NCBI RefSeq assembly: GCF_013282625.1
Contig: NZ_CP054020.1
Location: 2,356,001-2,420,000, forward strand
Origin: Thiomicrorhabdus xiamenensis
Lineage (GTDB): Bacteria; Pseudomonadota; Gammaproteobacteria; Thiomicrospirales; Thiomicrospiraceae
Length of the DNA: 64,000 bases
Reading direction: 5' to 3'
Positions 17,017 through 25,993 of the stretch are shown here, one piece after another. Each line of letters begins with the position of its first letter. Position 1 is the stretch's first letter. The notes beneath the pieces were generated by a model. That model had not been told where the DNA came from. It worked only from the letters and a program-made list of their open reading frames with translations, and searched no databases. Position numbers and translations under genes: made by a program.

Positions 17017-17985
17017 ATGACTCAACTCAGCTTTTCAGACAGTGAGCTCACTCACAAAAAAACGCCAGACACGCAAAGAGAAGTTTCTTGGTCGAATGGA
17101 AAAGCTGATGCCGCGGAAACGGTTTGAAGCAATTATTGAGCCGTATTATCCAAAAGCTGGCAATGGCCGCAGACCTTATCCGCTTTCAACCATGTTACGA
17201 ATTCATTGCATGCAAAACTGGTATAACCTTGCTGATGAAGCGATGGAGGATGCGCTCTATGAGATGTCTTCAATGCGTCAGTTTGCAGGTTTAAATCAGT
17301 CTGTGCCTGACAGCTGTACCATTATGAATTTCCGACACCTACTAGAAAAACACCATCTCTCACGAAAAATCTTTGAGGAAGTGAACCAGTGGTTAACGGA
17401 TGCCAATGAGTTTTTGCGCGAAGGCACCTTGATTGATGCCACCATTATCGACGCCCCGAGTTCAACCAAAAACAAAACGGGCTCACGAGACCCCGAGATG
17501 CATCAGACCAGGAAAGGCAATCAATACTACTTCGTTATGAAAGCGCATATTGGCGTGGATGCCAGATGCGGTATTGTGCATTCGTTTAGCACCACAGCAA
17601 CGAATGAACATGACTTAAACCAAGGCACACGTTATTGCATGGGAATGAATCGGTGGTGTTTGCGGATGCAGGATATTTTGGGGCACAGAAACGAGAAGAA
17701 CTCAAAGATCATGACGTTGATTGGTTTATTTCGCAACGCCCAAGCAAAACTGCTGCACTGAAGAAACATCCTCGAAAAAACAAAGTCGCGTTGAACATTG
17801 AATACGGCATATCGAGTCTTCGTGCAAAGGTCGAGCATCCGTTTCAAGTGATCAAACGACAGTTTGGTTTTACCAAAACCCGTTATCGTGGATTGGCGAA
17901 AAATGATAACAAGCTTTCAATGTTATTTTCGCTCGCTAACGTGTTCAAGATTGACCAGCTGATTCGACGAAATGCAGGGTAGGTG
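16944..17985 (+). mobile_element. Remnant IS5-family insertion sequence
   Basis: Approximate span of the element around the frameshifted DDE transposase. Terminal inverted repeats and a target duplication could not be confirmed by eye, so both ends are approximate. Confidence 0.5.
17017..17982 (+). pseudogene. IS5-family transposase, broken by two frameshifts
   Basis: Joined across frames the product is ~320 residues, the normal size. It starts at ATG 17017 (MTQLSFSD, typical N-terminus). A run of seven A (17055-17061), where six would keep frame, shifts the reading into the frame that continues [20 protein letters not shown] second shift near 17628-17634 moves from GTRYCMGMN to the frame of [21 protein letters not shown] residues can be placed: Asp in [12 protein letters not shown], Asp in VFADAGYFG, Glu in [11 protein letters not shown]. 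As written it is inactive unless the A7 run supports frameshifting. It lies at the right side of the AT-rich island and may have helped assemble it. Confidence 0.85.
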
Positions 17986-18310
17986 TGTCTAAAACCACCT
18001 GAATTCCCTGTTTTCAGTGAAATTCAAGTGGTAAATGGCAGAATAATGACCGGAATTCAGTCAATTTTAGAATTTCAGCTCAAGCAATCGAGGAAACAGG
18101 ACTTATTTGGCGTTTCCATAAACAAGACACTGTTAATTTCTTTCATGTTCTGACCAAGAAAGGGGGTAAGAGCGAGAATAATCGCTCTTTACTACTTAAC
18201 ACTCCCTTATCCCCCTCATAAATCACACTTGTGCGACAATTTGTCACAGGCAATTTTGCCCGTCTCCCGGTACAATTCCGCCATCTGATTAAACTTACCG
18301 AAAAAAGACG
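17986..18310 (+). other. Right island border with a 3' gene remnant
   Basis: Contains a start-less open frame (about 18021-18221) encoding RISAQAIEETGLIWRFHKQD and further residues to a TAA at 18219. It looks like the tail of a gene whose front is lost; no family was recognised and it does not match the missing part of the thioredoxin-family gene. From about 18240 composition returns to that of the core genome and leads to the TonB receptor. Confidence 0.4.
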
Positions 18311-20515
18311 ATGAAAAAAAAGTTACTCGCTTCCCTAATTCCTTCTTTAATGGCGACTTCGGCCTTTGCTGCGCAGGATCTGCCGGCAATCACCGTTGTT
18401 GAATCCTCAGAAAATTCTGAAATCAACCTGAGCAATATTTCCAAAGAAGCCATTCAATCCGGCACCTCTTCGTCCAGTGATCTGACCGGCATCTTGAGCG
18501 AATCGCCAAGCGTCTCCGTCAATCAGGCCGGCGGTATCTCCGGATTTCCGGTCATCCGCGGTATTGCCGACAACCGCCTGAACGTTCAGCTGGACGGTAT
18601 GCAGCTTGTCGCTTCCTGCCCGAATCATATGAACACGCCTCTGTCTTATGTCTCTCCGACACAGGCGGAATCAATTGAAATCTACCCGGGCATCACTCCA
18701 GCCAGCGTCGGCGGCGACAGCATCGGCGGAAGTATTCTGGTCAAAACTGAAGATCCGGTATTTGCTCCGGCCGGCGAACAGATCACCCAGGGTGAATATG
18801 GCGGTTATTTGCGCAGCAATGGACAGGCAAAAGGCGCCAACCTGACTGTAACCACCGCCAGCGACAAACTGAATCTGACCTACAAAGGCTCTTACGCGGA
18901 GTCGGGCAACTACGATGCGGCGAGTGATTTCAAAACTTTCACCACCACTACCAACCCGGCGGCCGGCACCCTTTTCACATCCGGCACCGAAGGTTCAACG
19001 ACCGATAAAGACGAAGTGGCCGGAACCGCCTACAAGGTCATGAACCACAAGTTCAGCGCGGCCTATAAAGGCGATGACAGCCTGTTGACCGCCAGTGTTA
19101 CCAAACAAAACACGCCTTACGAGCAGTATCCTAACCAGCGAATGGATATGACGGCCAACGACAGCACCAAGCTCAATGTCTCTTTCGACAAATCACTAAA
19201 CTGGGGTGAAGTTCATCTGCAAGCCTATAACGAACAGGTCGATCATGAAATGGCGTTTATGGATTATAAAATCCAGACCCAGATGCCGATGGTGACGGAA
19301 AGCACGACTAACGGTTTTAAACTGTCTGCCGACCTGCCTTTAAGCGCGAGCAGCGACCTGGTCGTCGGTACTGAAATCCAGCAGTTCGCTCTGGATGATT
19401 ACTGGGATCCGAACCCGGCTTCAGCAGGGATGAGTCCGAACACTTTCTGGAACATTAACGACGGAACCCGTGACCGCTACGCGCTTTTTGCGGATTGGGA
19501 AAAGCAGCTTAACAGCGCATGGAAAACCCGTCTGGGCGCTCGCTTTGAGCAGGTACTAAGCGATGCCGGTGACGTTCAGGGGTATCATGACAGCGATACC
19601 TTCACCAAACCGAACAACCAGGTTGTGACCACCAATGAACTTACGGAATCCGAAGCCTTTAATGCCTCTGACCGTTCCAAAACCGATAACAACCTGAACC
19701 TGACAGCTCTGGCCAGCTATCAGCACAGCGATACCTTTGATCTGGATTTCGGTCTGGCGCGTCAGGTGCGTTCGCCTAATCTGTATGAACGTTACACCTG
19801 GTCAACCTGGACCATGGCGGCGGTCATGAACAACTTCGTCGGTGACGGCAACGGTTATGTCGGTGACATCAACCTGAAACCGGAAGTCGCCTATACCGTC
19901 AGCGCCAATCTGGACTGGCATGCAGCAGACCGTAGCTGGAGCCTGCAGGCTATGCCGTATTTCTCCTATGTTGAGGATTATATCGATGCACTGGCGCTTA
20001 CCGGCTTCGACGGCTTTAACGTTCTGCAATACACCAACCAGACGGCGCGCATTTACGGTATCGACATCGCCGCAAACACCCATCTTGGCAAAAATGCATA
20101 CGGTGACTGGAATGCGAAAGCGAAAGTCAATTACGCGCGCGGCGAAAATCTGGATACCAACGACAACCTGTACAACATTATGCCGTTGAATGCGACGGTG
20201 ACACTGATGCAGAAAATCAACCGCTGGAGCAATGCACTTGAAGTGGTTATGGTAGAAGCCAAAGACAGTGTTTCCGACGTCCGCAATGAACTGGATACCG
20301 CCGCTTATACGCTGGTAAACCTGAAACTGAGTTATGCGGTTAAACGTTTCCGCTTCGATATTGGTGTCGATAACCTGTTCGACAAGGCCTACGATCTGCC
20401 GACCGGCGGCGCCTATACGGGTGAAGGTAAAACCATGTCAATCAGCGGTGTTCCACTGTTAGCCGTACCGGGTGCAGGACGCAGCCTGTATCTTGGCTTC
20501 AACGCTAAATTCTAA
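18311..20515 (+). CDS. TonB-dependent copper receptor, OprC/NosA-like
   Basis: 734 residues. Signal peptide 1-20 (LIPSLMATSAFA), a short TonB-box region (ITVVES), plug domain ~40-150 (VIRGIADNRLNVQLDGMQL), then a 22-strand-type barrel ending in GFNAKF. Cys103-Pro-Asn-His-Met107 (CPNHM) gives the CxxxM motif and His312-Glu-Met314 gives HxM, the two copper-binding elements known for Pseudomonas OprC. It should therefore import or bind copper at the outer membrane with TonB energy. It sits next to the island but has core-like composition. No other copper gene is adjacent. Its terminator is at 20559-20588. Confidence 0.85.
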   Translation: MKKKLLASLIPSLMATSAFAAQDLPAITVVESSENSEINLSNISKEAIQSGTSSSSDLTGILSESPSVSVNQAGGISGFPVIRGIADNRLNVQLDGMQLVASCPNHMNTPLSYVSPTQAESIEIYPGITPASVGGDSIGGSILVKTEDPVFAPAGEQITQGEYGGYLRSNGQAKGANLTVTTASDKLNLTYKGSYAESGNYDAASDFKTFTTTTNPAAGTLFTSGTEGSTTDKDEVAGTAYKVMNHKFSAAYKGDDSLLTASVTKQNTPYEQYPNQRMDMTANDSTKLNVSFDKSLNWGEVHLQAYNEQVDHEMAFMDYKIQTQMPMVTESTTNGFKLSADLPLSASSDLVVGTEIQQFALDDYWDPNPASAGMSPNTFWNINDGTRDRYALFADWEKQLNSAWKTRLGARFEQVLSDAGDVQGYHDSDTFTKPNNQVVTTNELTESEAFNASDRSKTDNNLNLTALASYQHSDTFDLDFGLARQVRSPNLYERYTWSTWTMAAVMNNFVGDGNGYVGDINLKPEVAYTVSANLDWHAADRSWSLQAMPYFSYVEDYIDALALTGFDGFNVLQYTNQTARIYGIDIAANTHLGKNAYGDWNAKAKVNYARGENLDTNDNLYNIMPLNATVTLMQKINRWSNALEVVMVEAKDSVSDVRNELDTAAYTLVNLKLSYAVKRFRFDIGVDNLFDKAYDLPTGGAYTGEGKTMSISGVPLLAVPGAGRSLYLGFNAKF

Positions 20516-20558
20516 AGCGGGTTTCGAATGAAACCTCAGAGGAAATAACAGCACCAAC

Positions 20559-20588
20559 AAAAAAACGGCACTTCATGTGCCGTTTTTT
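20559..20588. terminator. Bidirectional terminator between TonB receptor and glycerate kinase genes
   Basis: AAAAAACGGCAC-TTCAT-GTGCCGTTTTTT, perfect stem with A and T runs on both sides, between two convergent genes. Confidence 0.9.
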
Positions 20589-20623
20589 GTTTTCGCTGGG
20601 GCGAAATGCTTCGCCGACCCGAT

Positions 20624-21754
20624 CTACTTTAAATTCATTAACGGCAGCAAATTCTGCAGGCATGCGGCAAAAAGCGGTTGGGCATTGGTCATCGCATCCA
20701 CTTCATGCATCGGCGTATTGACGATACTGAACAGCGAGGTAAAAGCCTCCAGCTCACTGACCCCGAGACTGCCGCAGATTCCGATACAAGGAATACCACG
20801 CTCCTTTGCCATTTCGGCAATTCGCATCGGCAGCTTGCCATAAGCGGTCTGCTCATCGATCCGACCCTCGCCGGTAATGACCCAATCAATCGCCTGACCA
20901 TCCACGGCTTCCATCGCTCTATCGATCTGCAAACTCTGTCGCAAGACTTCAAAGCCCGGTTCGATTTTGGCATCAAGAAGCCCGATAAAGCCGGCAGCCA
21001 TACCGCCGGCTGCGCCCGCACCCGGAAGATCGCGAACATCTCTGCCGGTCTTTTGCAGAATGACATTCGCCCAGTTTTCCAACCCCTTTTCCAGAATATC
21101 GAACTGCTGCGGCTGCAAGCCTTTTTGCGGGCCGAACACGGCCGTCGCGCCATGATCACCTAAAAGCGGATTGGTGACATCGCAGGCCAATACCCATTCA
21201 ATCTCCAAAAGATGCGGCGGAATGTCGCCGATTTCGGCAATCTGCCCGAGCCCTTGCCCGCCGAGCATCACTTCCTTGCCCTTGGCGTCAAAGGTAGAGA
21301 TTCCCAAAGCGCTTAAGGCCGCGGCGCCTCCATCGTTGGTCGCAGAGCCTCCCAGACCGAGAATAATCCGCTTCGCTCCCTGTTGAATGGCCGCTGAAAT
21401 CAATTGCCCCGTACCGAGACTGTGTGTCTGTAAGGGGTTACGCTCTTCCTGACGAATTTTCGGCAGACCGCTTGCCTGCGCCATCTCGATAATCGCGGTG
21501 TGCGTTTCCTGTTGCCAACCATAGGCTGCTTTGATTTTACGCCCCAGAGGATTGCTGACCCACAGCGTTTCACGACTTGCCAGACCGGCAGTCACATAGG
21601 CATCGACAAACCCTTCTCCGCCATCGGAGAGCGGCAGACTGATCACTTCGGTCTGCGGTGCGTAAGCTTCAATTACCTGCGAGGCAATCTGACAGAATTG
21701 CGTGGCGCTCAGAGAGCCTTTAAAACTGTCCGGCGCCAGTAGAATTCGACTCAT
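20624..21754 (-). CDS. Glycerate kinase (GlxK/GarK family)
   Basis: 376 residues. N-terminal LLAPDSFKGSLSATQFC and LPLSDGGEGFVDAY, then GLGGSATNDGGAAALSALG, are the signatures of the GarK/GlxK-type glycerate kinase family; IDWVITGEGRIDEQTAYGK is the C-terminal active-site block. It phosphorylates D-glycerate with ATP. It is the last gene of a minus-strand cluster for glucosylglycerate, so it most likely recovers the glycerate released by the phosphorylase just upstream. It starts 21 bases after that gene's stop. Whether 2- or 3-phosphoglycerate is formed cannot be read by eye. Confidence 0.92.
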   Translation of the reverse strand: MSRILLAPDSFKGSLSATQFCQIASQVIEAYAPQTEVISLPLSDGGEGFVDAYVTAGLASRETLWVSNPLGRKIKAAYGWQQETHTAIIEMAQASGLPKIRQEERNPLQTHSLGTGQLISAAIQQGAKRIILGLGGSATNDGGAAALSALGISTFDAKGKEVMLGGQGLGQIAEIGDIPPHLLEIEWVLACDVTNPLLGDHGATAVFGPQKGLQPQQFDILEKGLENWANVILQKTGRDVRDLPGAGAAGGMAAGFIGLLDAKIEPGFEVLRQSLQIDRAMEAVDGQAIDWVITGEGRIDEQTAYGKLPMRIAEMAKERGIPCIGICGSLGVSELEAFTSLFSIVNTPMHEVDAMTNAQPLFAACLQNLLPLMNLK

Positions 21755-21775
21755 GTATCCTGTAACTCCCGTTGT

Positions 21776-23569
21776 TTAGCTGGTTGAGAGTGCCCAAAGC
21801 GCACTTTCTCCGTCTATCTGTTCCGGCATCAACCATAACGACTGATAAGGTTGCAGAACAAACTTGTCGCTCTGCGACTCGACCATCGTCGCATCCAGAA
21901 GATTGACCCAGACCGGATGGTCGTTAAAACCGTCAATCTGCGACAGATCGAGCATCTGTATATCCGGTGTCAGGTTATGAATGGCCAGTATCGGGAATTT
22001 TACGTCATCTCCGGCGCGCCACAAGGCAAAAAACTCTTTGCCGAGATCCAGAATCTGTTGCGGCGTATTCGGATCAAAGGCTTTATGTTTTTTACGCAAG
22101 GTCAGCAAACGCGTCAGACGTTTGATCACTTCGGCATTCGAACTGCGCCCGCTGTCGATTAGAGCCTGCAAATAAGGGTATTCCCATTTTCGACGGTTAA
22201 TCGAGCGCGTTCTTCCCGTTTTTTCGACCCCTTCATGGTCGTTCGGCGTCGCCACCAGTGAATGGATATAAAACGCCGGAACCCCTTGCAGACACATCAT
22301 GATATTCTGCGAACAGATGAAGCGCTCCACCTGCCACTGATCGGGGCCGTTACTGTTATGCGTCTCGCGCAAAGCGCTGAAATAGGTGATATTGATCTCG
22401 TACGGGCTCTGGCTGCCGTCCGGATTACTCTTCATCGAAACGAAGCCGCCGAGACGGTGCATATTAGTGACCAGATCCTCAACTTCTCGTTGCGGCAGGA
22501 TGCCCTCTACCGGACGCAGACCGATCCCGTCGTGCGATGCGGTGAAATTCAAAAAGGTACAGCCTTGCGGAGGCGGCTCAAGATTGAACGCCCAATCGGT
22601 CAGATAATTTCCGTCGCCACGGTGCAACGCATGCAAAATCAGCGGCGCCAGACTGAATTGATAGACCATATGCGCCTCGTCCGACTCCCCGAAATAGGAC
22701 AGGTTTTCAAGATGCGGTACATTGGTTTCGGTCAGAATAATCGCATCCGGCGCAACCATCTCGACCAGATCGCGCATCAGCTTGACCGCCTCGTGAGTCT
22801 GCGGCAGATGGATACAGTTGGTGCCGATCTGCTTCCACAGAAAAGCGATCGCATCCAGACGAATAATTCGCGCACCCTTACTGACATAAAACAGCAGAAC
22901 CGAAAGCATTCGCAGCAACACCAACGGATTGGCAAAGTTCAGATCGATCTGGTCGGCACTGAAAGTCGCCCAGACCTTTTTGCGTCCGCGATGGGTATAG
23001 GCGGGAACCAGAAGCGGGGTATTTCGCGGCCGCGTTACCTGCGACAGATCCGGCTCGCCTTCAACTTCGATAAAGAAATCGGTATAGGGTGAATTATTGG
23101 CTTTGTAATCGGTAAACCACAGACTTTCGCGCGAAACATGGTTGATCACCAGATCGAACATCAAATTATATTGCTGACTGATTTCGTCGACATGCTCCCA
23201 GTCGCCCAGATCGGGATCAACCATACAGTAATCGATGACCGAAAAACCGTCATCGGAGCTGTACGGAAAAAACGGTAGTATATGCACACTACTGATCGCG
23301 CCCTTAACATGCTCGGACAAAAAGCGCTGCAAAGTGGTCAGAGGCATCTCGCCTTCCTGCAAGAAGGTATCACCGTAGGTGATCAGTACCGCATCGGTCT
23401 GGTCCCATTTCGCTTCTTTGTGCGGAGTTCTTTTGGCCTGTTTGGCCAGCAGCTCGATAATGCCTTTATAAGCAATCTCGACCTTGACAGAGTCTTGATA
23501 AATCGCGTCCAGACGCTTTTTGATCCGATCCAGACCGGAATCTGCGCTGAGGTCTCGAGGTTCGGTCAT
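21776..23569 (-). CDS. GH13 subfamily 18 phosphorylase, probable glucosylglycerate phosphorylase
   Basis: 597 residues. (beta/alpha)8 amylase-type barrel with LMFDLVINHVSRESLWF (region I), GARIIRLDAIAFLW (nucleophile Asp239), ILTETNVPH (acid/base Glu281) and FTASHDGIGLRP (transition-state Asp). The DGIGLRP block and the LPFFPYSSDDGFSVIDY start place it in GH13_18, the sucrose phosphorylase-like subfamily. The length near 600, instead of about 500 for sucrose phosphorylase, and the neighbours (glucosyl-3-phosphoglycerate synthase and phosphatase, glycerate kinase) point to phosphorolysis of glucosylglycerate into glucose-1-phosphate and glycerate. Sucrose phosphorylase is the main alternative. 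Confidence 0.85.
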   Translation of the reverse strand: MTEPRDLSADSGLDRIKKRLDAIYQDSVKVEIAYKGIIELLAKQAKRTPHKEAKWDQTDAVLITYGDTFLQEGEMPLTTLQRFLSEHVKGAISSVHILPFFPYSSDDGFSVIDYCMVDPDLGDWEHVDEISQQYNLMFDLVINHVSRESLWFTDYKANNSPYTDFFIEVEGEPDLSQVTRPRNTPLLVPAYTHRGRKKVWATFSADQIDLNFANPLVLLRMLSVLLFYVSKGARIIRLDAIAFLWKQIGTNCIHLPQTHEAVKLMRDLVEMVAPDAIILTETNVPHLENLSYFGESDEAHMVYQFSLAPLILHALHRGDGNYLTDWAFNLEPPPQGCTFLNFTASHDGIGLRPVEGILPQREVEDLVTNMHRLGGFVSMKSNPDGSQSPYEINITYFSALRETHNSNGPDQWQVERFICSQNIMMCLQGVPAFYIHSLVATPNDHEGVEKTGRTRSINRRKWEYPYLQALIDSGRSSNAEVIKRLTRLLTLRKKHKAFDPNTPQQILDLGKEFFALWRAGDDVKFPILAIHNLTPDIQMLDLSQIDGFNDHPVWVNLLDATMVESQSDKFVLQPYQSLWLMPEQIDGESALWALSTS

Positions 23570-23608
23570 GGGCCCACCTTTTCCTTTTTGTGCTATAAAA
23601 ATCCGCGG

Positions 23609-24820
23609 CTACCGGTTATCCAGCTCAACCGCCTCGTAAAGTTCTTCCAGAATGGTCGGACAAGCGCTGGTTACCCGGTTCCAGTTTGGCAGGAAAGGGC
23701 GTTCCTCAGTGTTATCCAGGAATATATCTCCGGCGGCAAGAATACTGCGTGCAAACAGTTCTATCGCCTGCTCTTCGGCATGCAGGTCGAGCTCCAGACC
23801 GTTCATCTCAGCATCAAAGGCATAGCTTTCCAGCTGATCCAATGCCGTACGCAGATAAACCGCACGCACCGAACGCATGGTTCCACGCGAGAAGACATGC
23901 CCGCGTGTCGCTAATTTTCTGAACAGCGATTTGGCGATATCCTGGCTCATTCGCGCCAGTCCCTTATTCTGATCATCCAGCGACAGATCCTGATGCTTGT
24001 GATCATAAACATCGGCGATATCGACCTGACAGATGCGGCGATTGGAGAAATTACGGCGCATCTCCGCCAGCACCCCCATTTCCAGCCCCCAGTCGGCCGG
24101 GATACGCATATCCTTCAGCGCATGCGTATGAATGGCAAACTCGCCAGCCAAGGCATAGCGGAAACTGTCCAGATAGACGAGCAGCTCATCCGGCCCTAAA
24201 ACATCCTCCAGCGCACGCAAAAGCGGCGTTACCATCAATCGCGCTACGCGGCCGTTCAATTTCCCTTCAGCGTGTCGGGCATAGAACCCTTTGGAAAAAA
24301 CAAAATTAAACGTGGGATGCGCGACGGGGTAGAGGAGACGTGCGAGTAGGTCACGTTGATAAGTGATAATGTCACAATCGTGTAACGCAACCACATCCAC
24401 CTGCTTTGCCGCCAACACATAACCATAACACCCCCAAACATTGGTTCCTTTTCCAGGTTCAGTCGGTGCCAACTCCATTGCCTTGAGCTTATTCATGACC
24501 TTTTGCAAGCGCGGTCCGTCGTTCCATAAAATCCGATGCTCCTGTCCCAGGTCGGCAAAAAAGCCTTTGGCAAACTCAAACTGCTTTTTGTCGGCCCGAT
24601 CCAGACCGATAACGATCTGGGAAAGGTAAGGAACCTTAGAAAGTTCACTGACGATGTTTTTTAAAGCGGGTGCTTCTAATTCACTAAATAAGGAAGGCAA
24701 AATCAGCCCCAGCCGATTCTGTTGAGAAAACTTTAGCAAATCCGATTCCAACTCTTCGATTTTGCGGTCGGTTAAGTTATGGAAAGTCGTTACTGTTCCG
24801 TTTTGAAAAAAATCACTCAT
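23609..24820 (-). CDS. Glucosyl-3-phosphoglycerate synthase-like glycosyltransferase (GT81)
   Basis: 403 residues, GT-A fold. LGLILPSLFSELEAPALKNIV begins the nucleotide-sugar-binding part. VVALHDCDIITYQRDLL contains the metal-binding DxD (Asp148-Cys-Asp150). GKGTNVWGCYGYVLA and WGLEMGVLAEM match glucosyl-3-phosphoglycerate synthases. It makes glucosyl-3-phosphoglycerate from a nucleotide-glucose and 3-phosphoglycerate, the first step to the compatible solute glucosylglycerate. The phosphatase gene ends two bases before this gene starts, a tight coupling. Mannosyl-3-phosphoglycerate synthase is a weaker alternative. Confidence 0.85.
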   Translation of the reverse strand: MSDFFQNGTVTTFHNLTDRKIEELESDLLKFSQQNRLGLILPSLFSELEAPALKNIVSELSKVPYLSQIVIGLDRADKKQFEFAKGFFADLGQEHRILWNDGPRLQKVMNKLKAMELAPTEPGKGTNVWGCYGYVLAAKQVDVVALHDCDIITYQRDLLARLLYPVAHPTFNFVFSKGFYARHAEGKLNGRVARLMVTPLLRALEDVLGPDELLVYLDSFRYALAGEFAIHTHALKDMRIPADWGLEMGVLAEMRRNFSNRRICQVDIADVYDHKHQDLSLDDQNKGLARMSQDIAKSLFRKLATRGHVFSRGTMRSVRAVYLRTALDQLESYAFDAEMNGLELDLHAEEQAIELFARSILAAGDIFLDNTEERPFLPNWNRVTSACPTILEELYEAVELDNR

Positions 24821-24822
24821 AG

Positions 24823-25704
24823 CTATTGCCTCTCAAGCTGGCTGTTTAATGGAATTAACAAGTGCTGCTGAACGGCCTCCGCCCAGCCCTCAGGAGCCGG
24901 TTTATCGGCCTCAAAAGCACTTTTTTTATCAATTTTCAGGGTATTTCCTTTCTGCGCCGGAAGAATCAGGCTTAAGTCAGCCTCTTCCAACATGCGTCGA
25001 TCATTCTCGCCGTCACCCAAAGCGACAATATAAGGCGACCGCCCAAAGACATTGAATGCCGTTTGCTGCACTCCGGGGTCAGAGGGATTATTTCGGGCGC
25101 TCTCACTGCGTTCCACGACCCATTTAAGTGCACTTGCCTTATCATGGTGCGACATCACATGGTAAAAACGCCCGCCTTTAAGCAGTCGCAGATCATGGTG
25201 CTCTAACGCCTGTTTGAATTTGAGCAGATTCGCGTCACTGTCCTGCCAGCTGATGGGTTCGCTCACTGCGCGACGCTTTGCCATCGCAGCCGATTCGTAA
25301 TCCAAAGAAGTGGAAGCCATAACCTCCTCGACCGAGCAGTCACCGAATCCGGTAAAACGCCAATTGTATTGCTCGCGAATCTGCCCAAGAATTGTGCGAA
25401 TCTCCGCGTAATCCCGACCCAGAAGATATTTCTGTTGCGGATCCTCTTTGGAGAAATAGATCACCCCGCCATTCTCCGCAATAAACGGCGGCTGCAGATC
25501 AAGGCGATCAAGCCATTGGCTGATTTCGGCAAAGGTTTTACTGGAATTCAAGATCAGCGGAATCCCGAACTGTTTAAGCTGTTCGATCGCCGGCAGAACA
25601 GGGGCATATTGATAGTCGTGGTGCCCCAGTAAAGTTCCGTCCAGATCGGTAAAAACATAGACGCCGCTTTCGGAAATGGAATTTACATAATTAAACTGAT
25701 TCAT
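24823..25704 (-). CDS. HAD phosphatase, glucosyl/mannosyl-3-phosphoglycerate phosphatase family
   Basis: 293 residues. HAD motif I is VFTDLDGTLLG (nucleophile Asp20, Asp22), motif II LILNSSKTFAEI, and the C-terminal IVALGDGENDRRMLEEADLS gives motifs III/IV. A C2 cap of the Cof type lies between, with FIAENGGVIYFS as in mannosyl-3-phosphoglycerate phosphatases. Next to the GT81 synthase it most likely removes the phosphate to release glucosylglycerate. Start ATG 25704 was chosen over an in-frame TTG at 25716. It is the first gene of the four-gene minus-strand operon. Confidence 0.87.
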   Translation of the reverse strand: MNQFNYVNSISESGVYVFTDLDGTLLGHHDYQYAPVLPAIEQLKQFGIPLILNSSKTFAEISQWLDRLDLQPPFIAENGGVIYFSKEDPQQKYLLGRDYAEIRTILGQIREQYNWRFTGFGDCSVEEVMASTSLDYESAAMAKRRAVSEPISWQDSDANLLKFKQALEHHDLRLLKGGRFYHVMSHHDKASALKWVVERSESARNNPSDPGVQQTAFNVFGRSPYIVALGDGENDRRMLEEADLSLILPAQKGNTLKIDKKSAFEADKPAPEGWAEAVQQHLLIPLNSQLERQ

Positions 25705-25993
25705 AGCCGAACCCAAGCAGTAGCCATGCCATAAATTTCAATATACGCGGAATATCAGCTTTAAACAGGTGCAAAACGCCTATTTTTGGTGCGCAACAAA
25801 GACATTAGTCTTTTACACTCTAACAGATCCGCGAAATAAAAAATCGTCAGGAAGAAAACTATCTTATGACTAAGCGTTTCTGTCATTTTCCTGTTACCTA
25901 AGCTTCACTCGAAGTTCACTTATCTTGCCAGCCGGTCTCCTAACATAACCTTGGATTTTTCAAGATAGTGCACGTTCACGGAAAAATCTTTTG
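25705..25993. other. Divergent intergenic region
   Basis: Separates the glucosylglycerate operon from the phosphoesterase gene and must hold promoters for both. I see AT-rich tracts but no confident promoter pair, no operator and no small gene. Confidence 0.4.

Noticed and set aside
16944-18070. Terminal inverted repeats for the IS5 element
   Set aside because: Candidate ends (GGAAACACAGATT on the left, GGTGTGTCTAAAACC on the right) do not pair convincingly by eye.
18021-18221. Missing part of the broken thioredoxin-family gene beyond the island
   Set aside because: The frame RISAQAIEETGLIWRFHKQD has no similarity to the C-terminal part of the intact homologue.
21776-23569. Sucrose phosphorylase as the identity of the GH13 enzyme
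   Set aside because: Length near 600 and neighbours for glucosylglycerate favour glucosylglycerate phosphorylase; kept only as the alternative.
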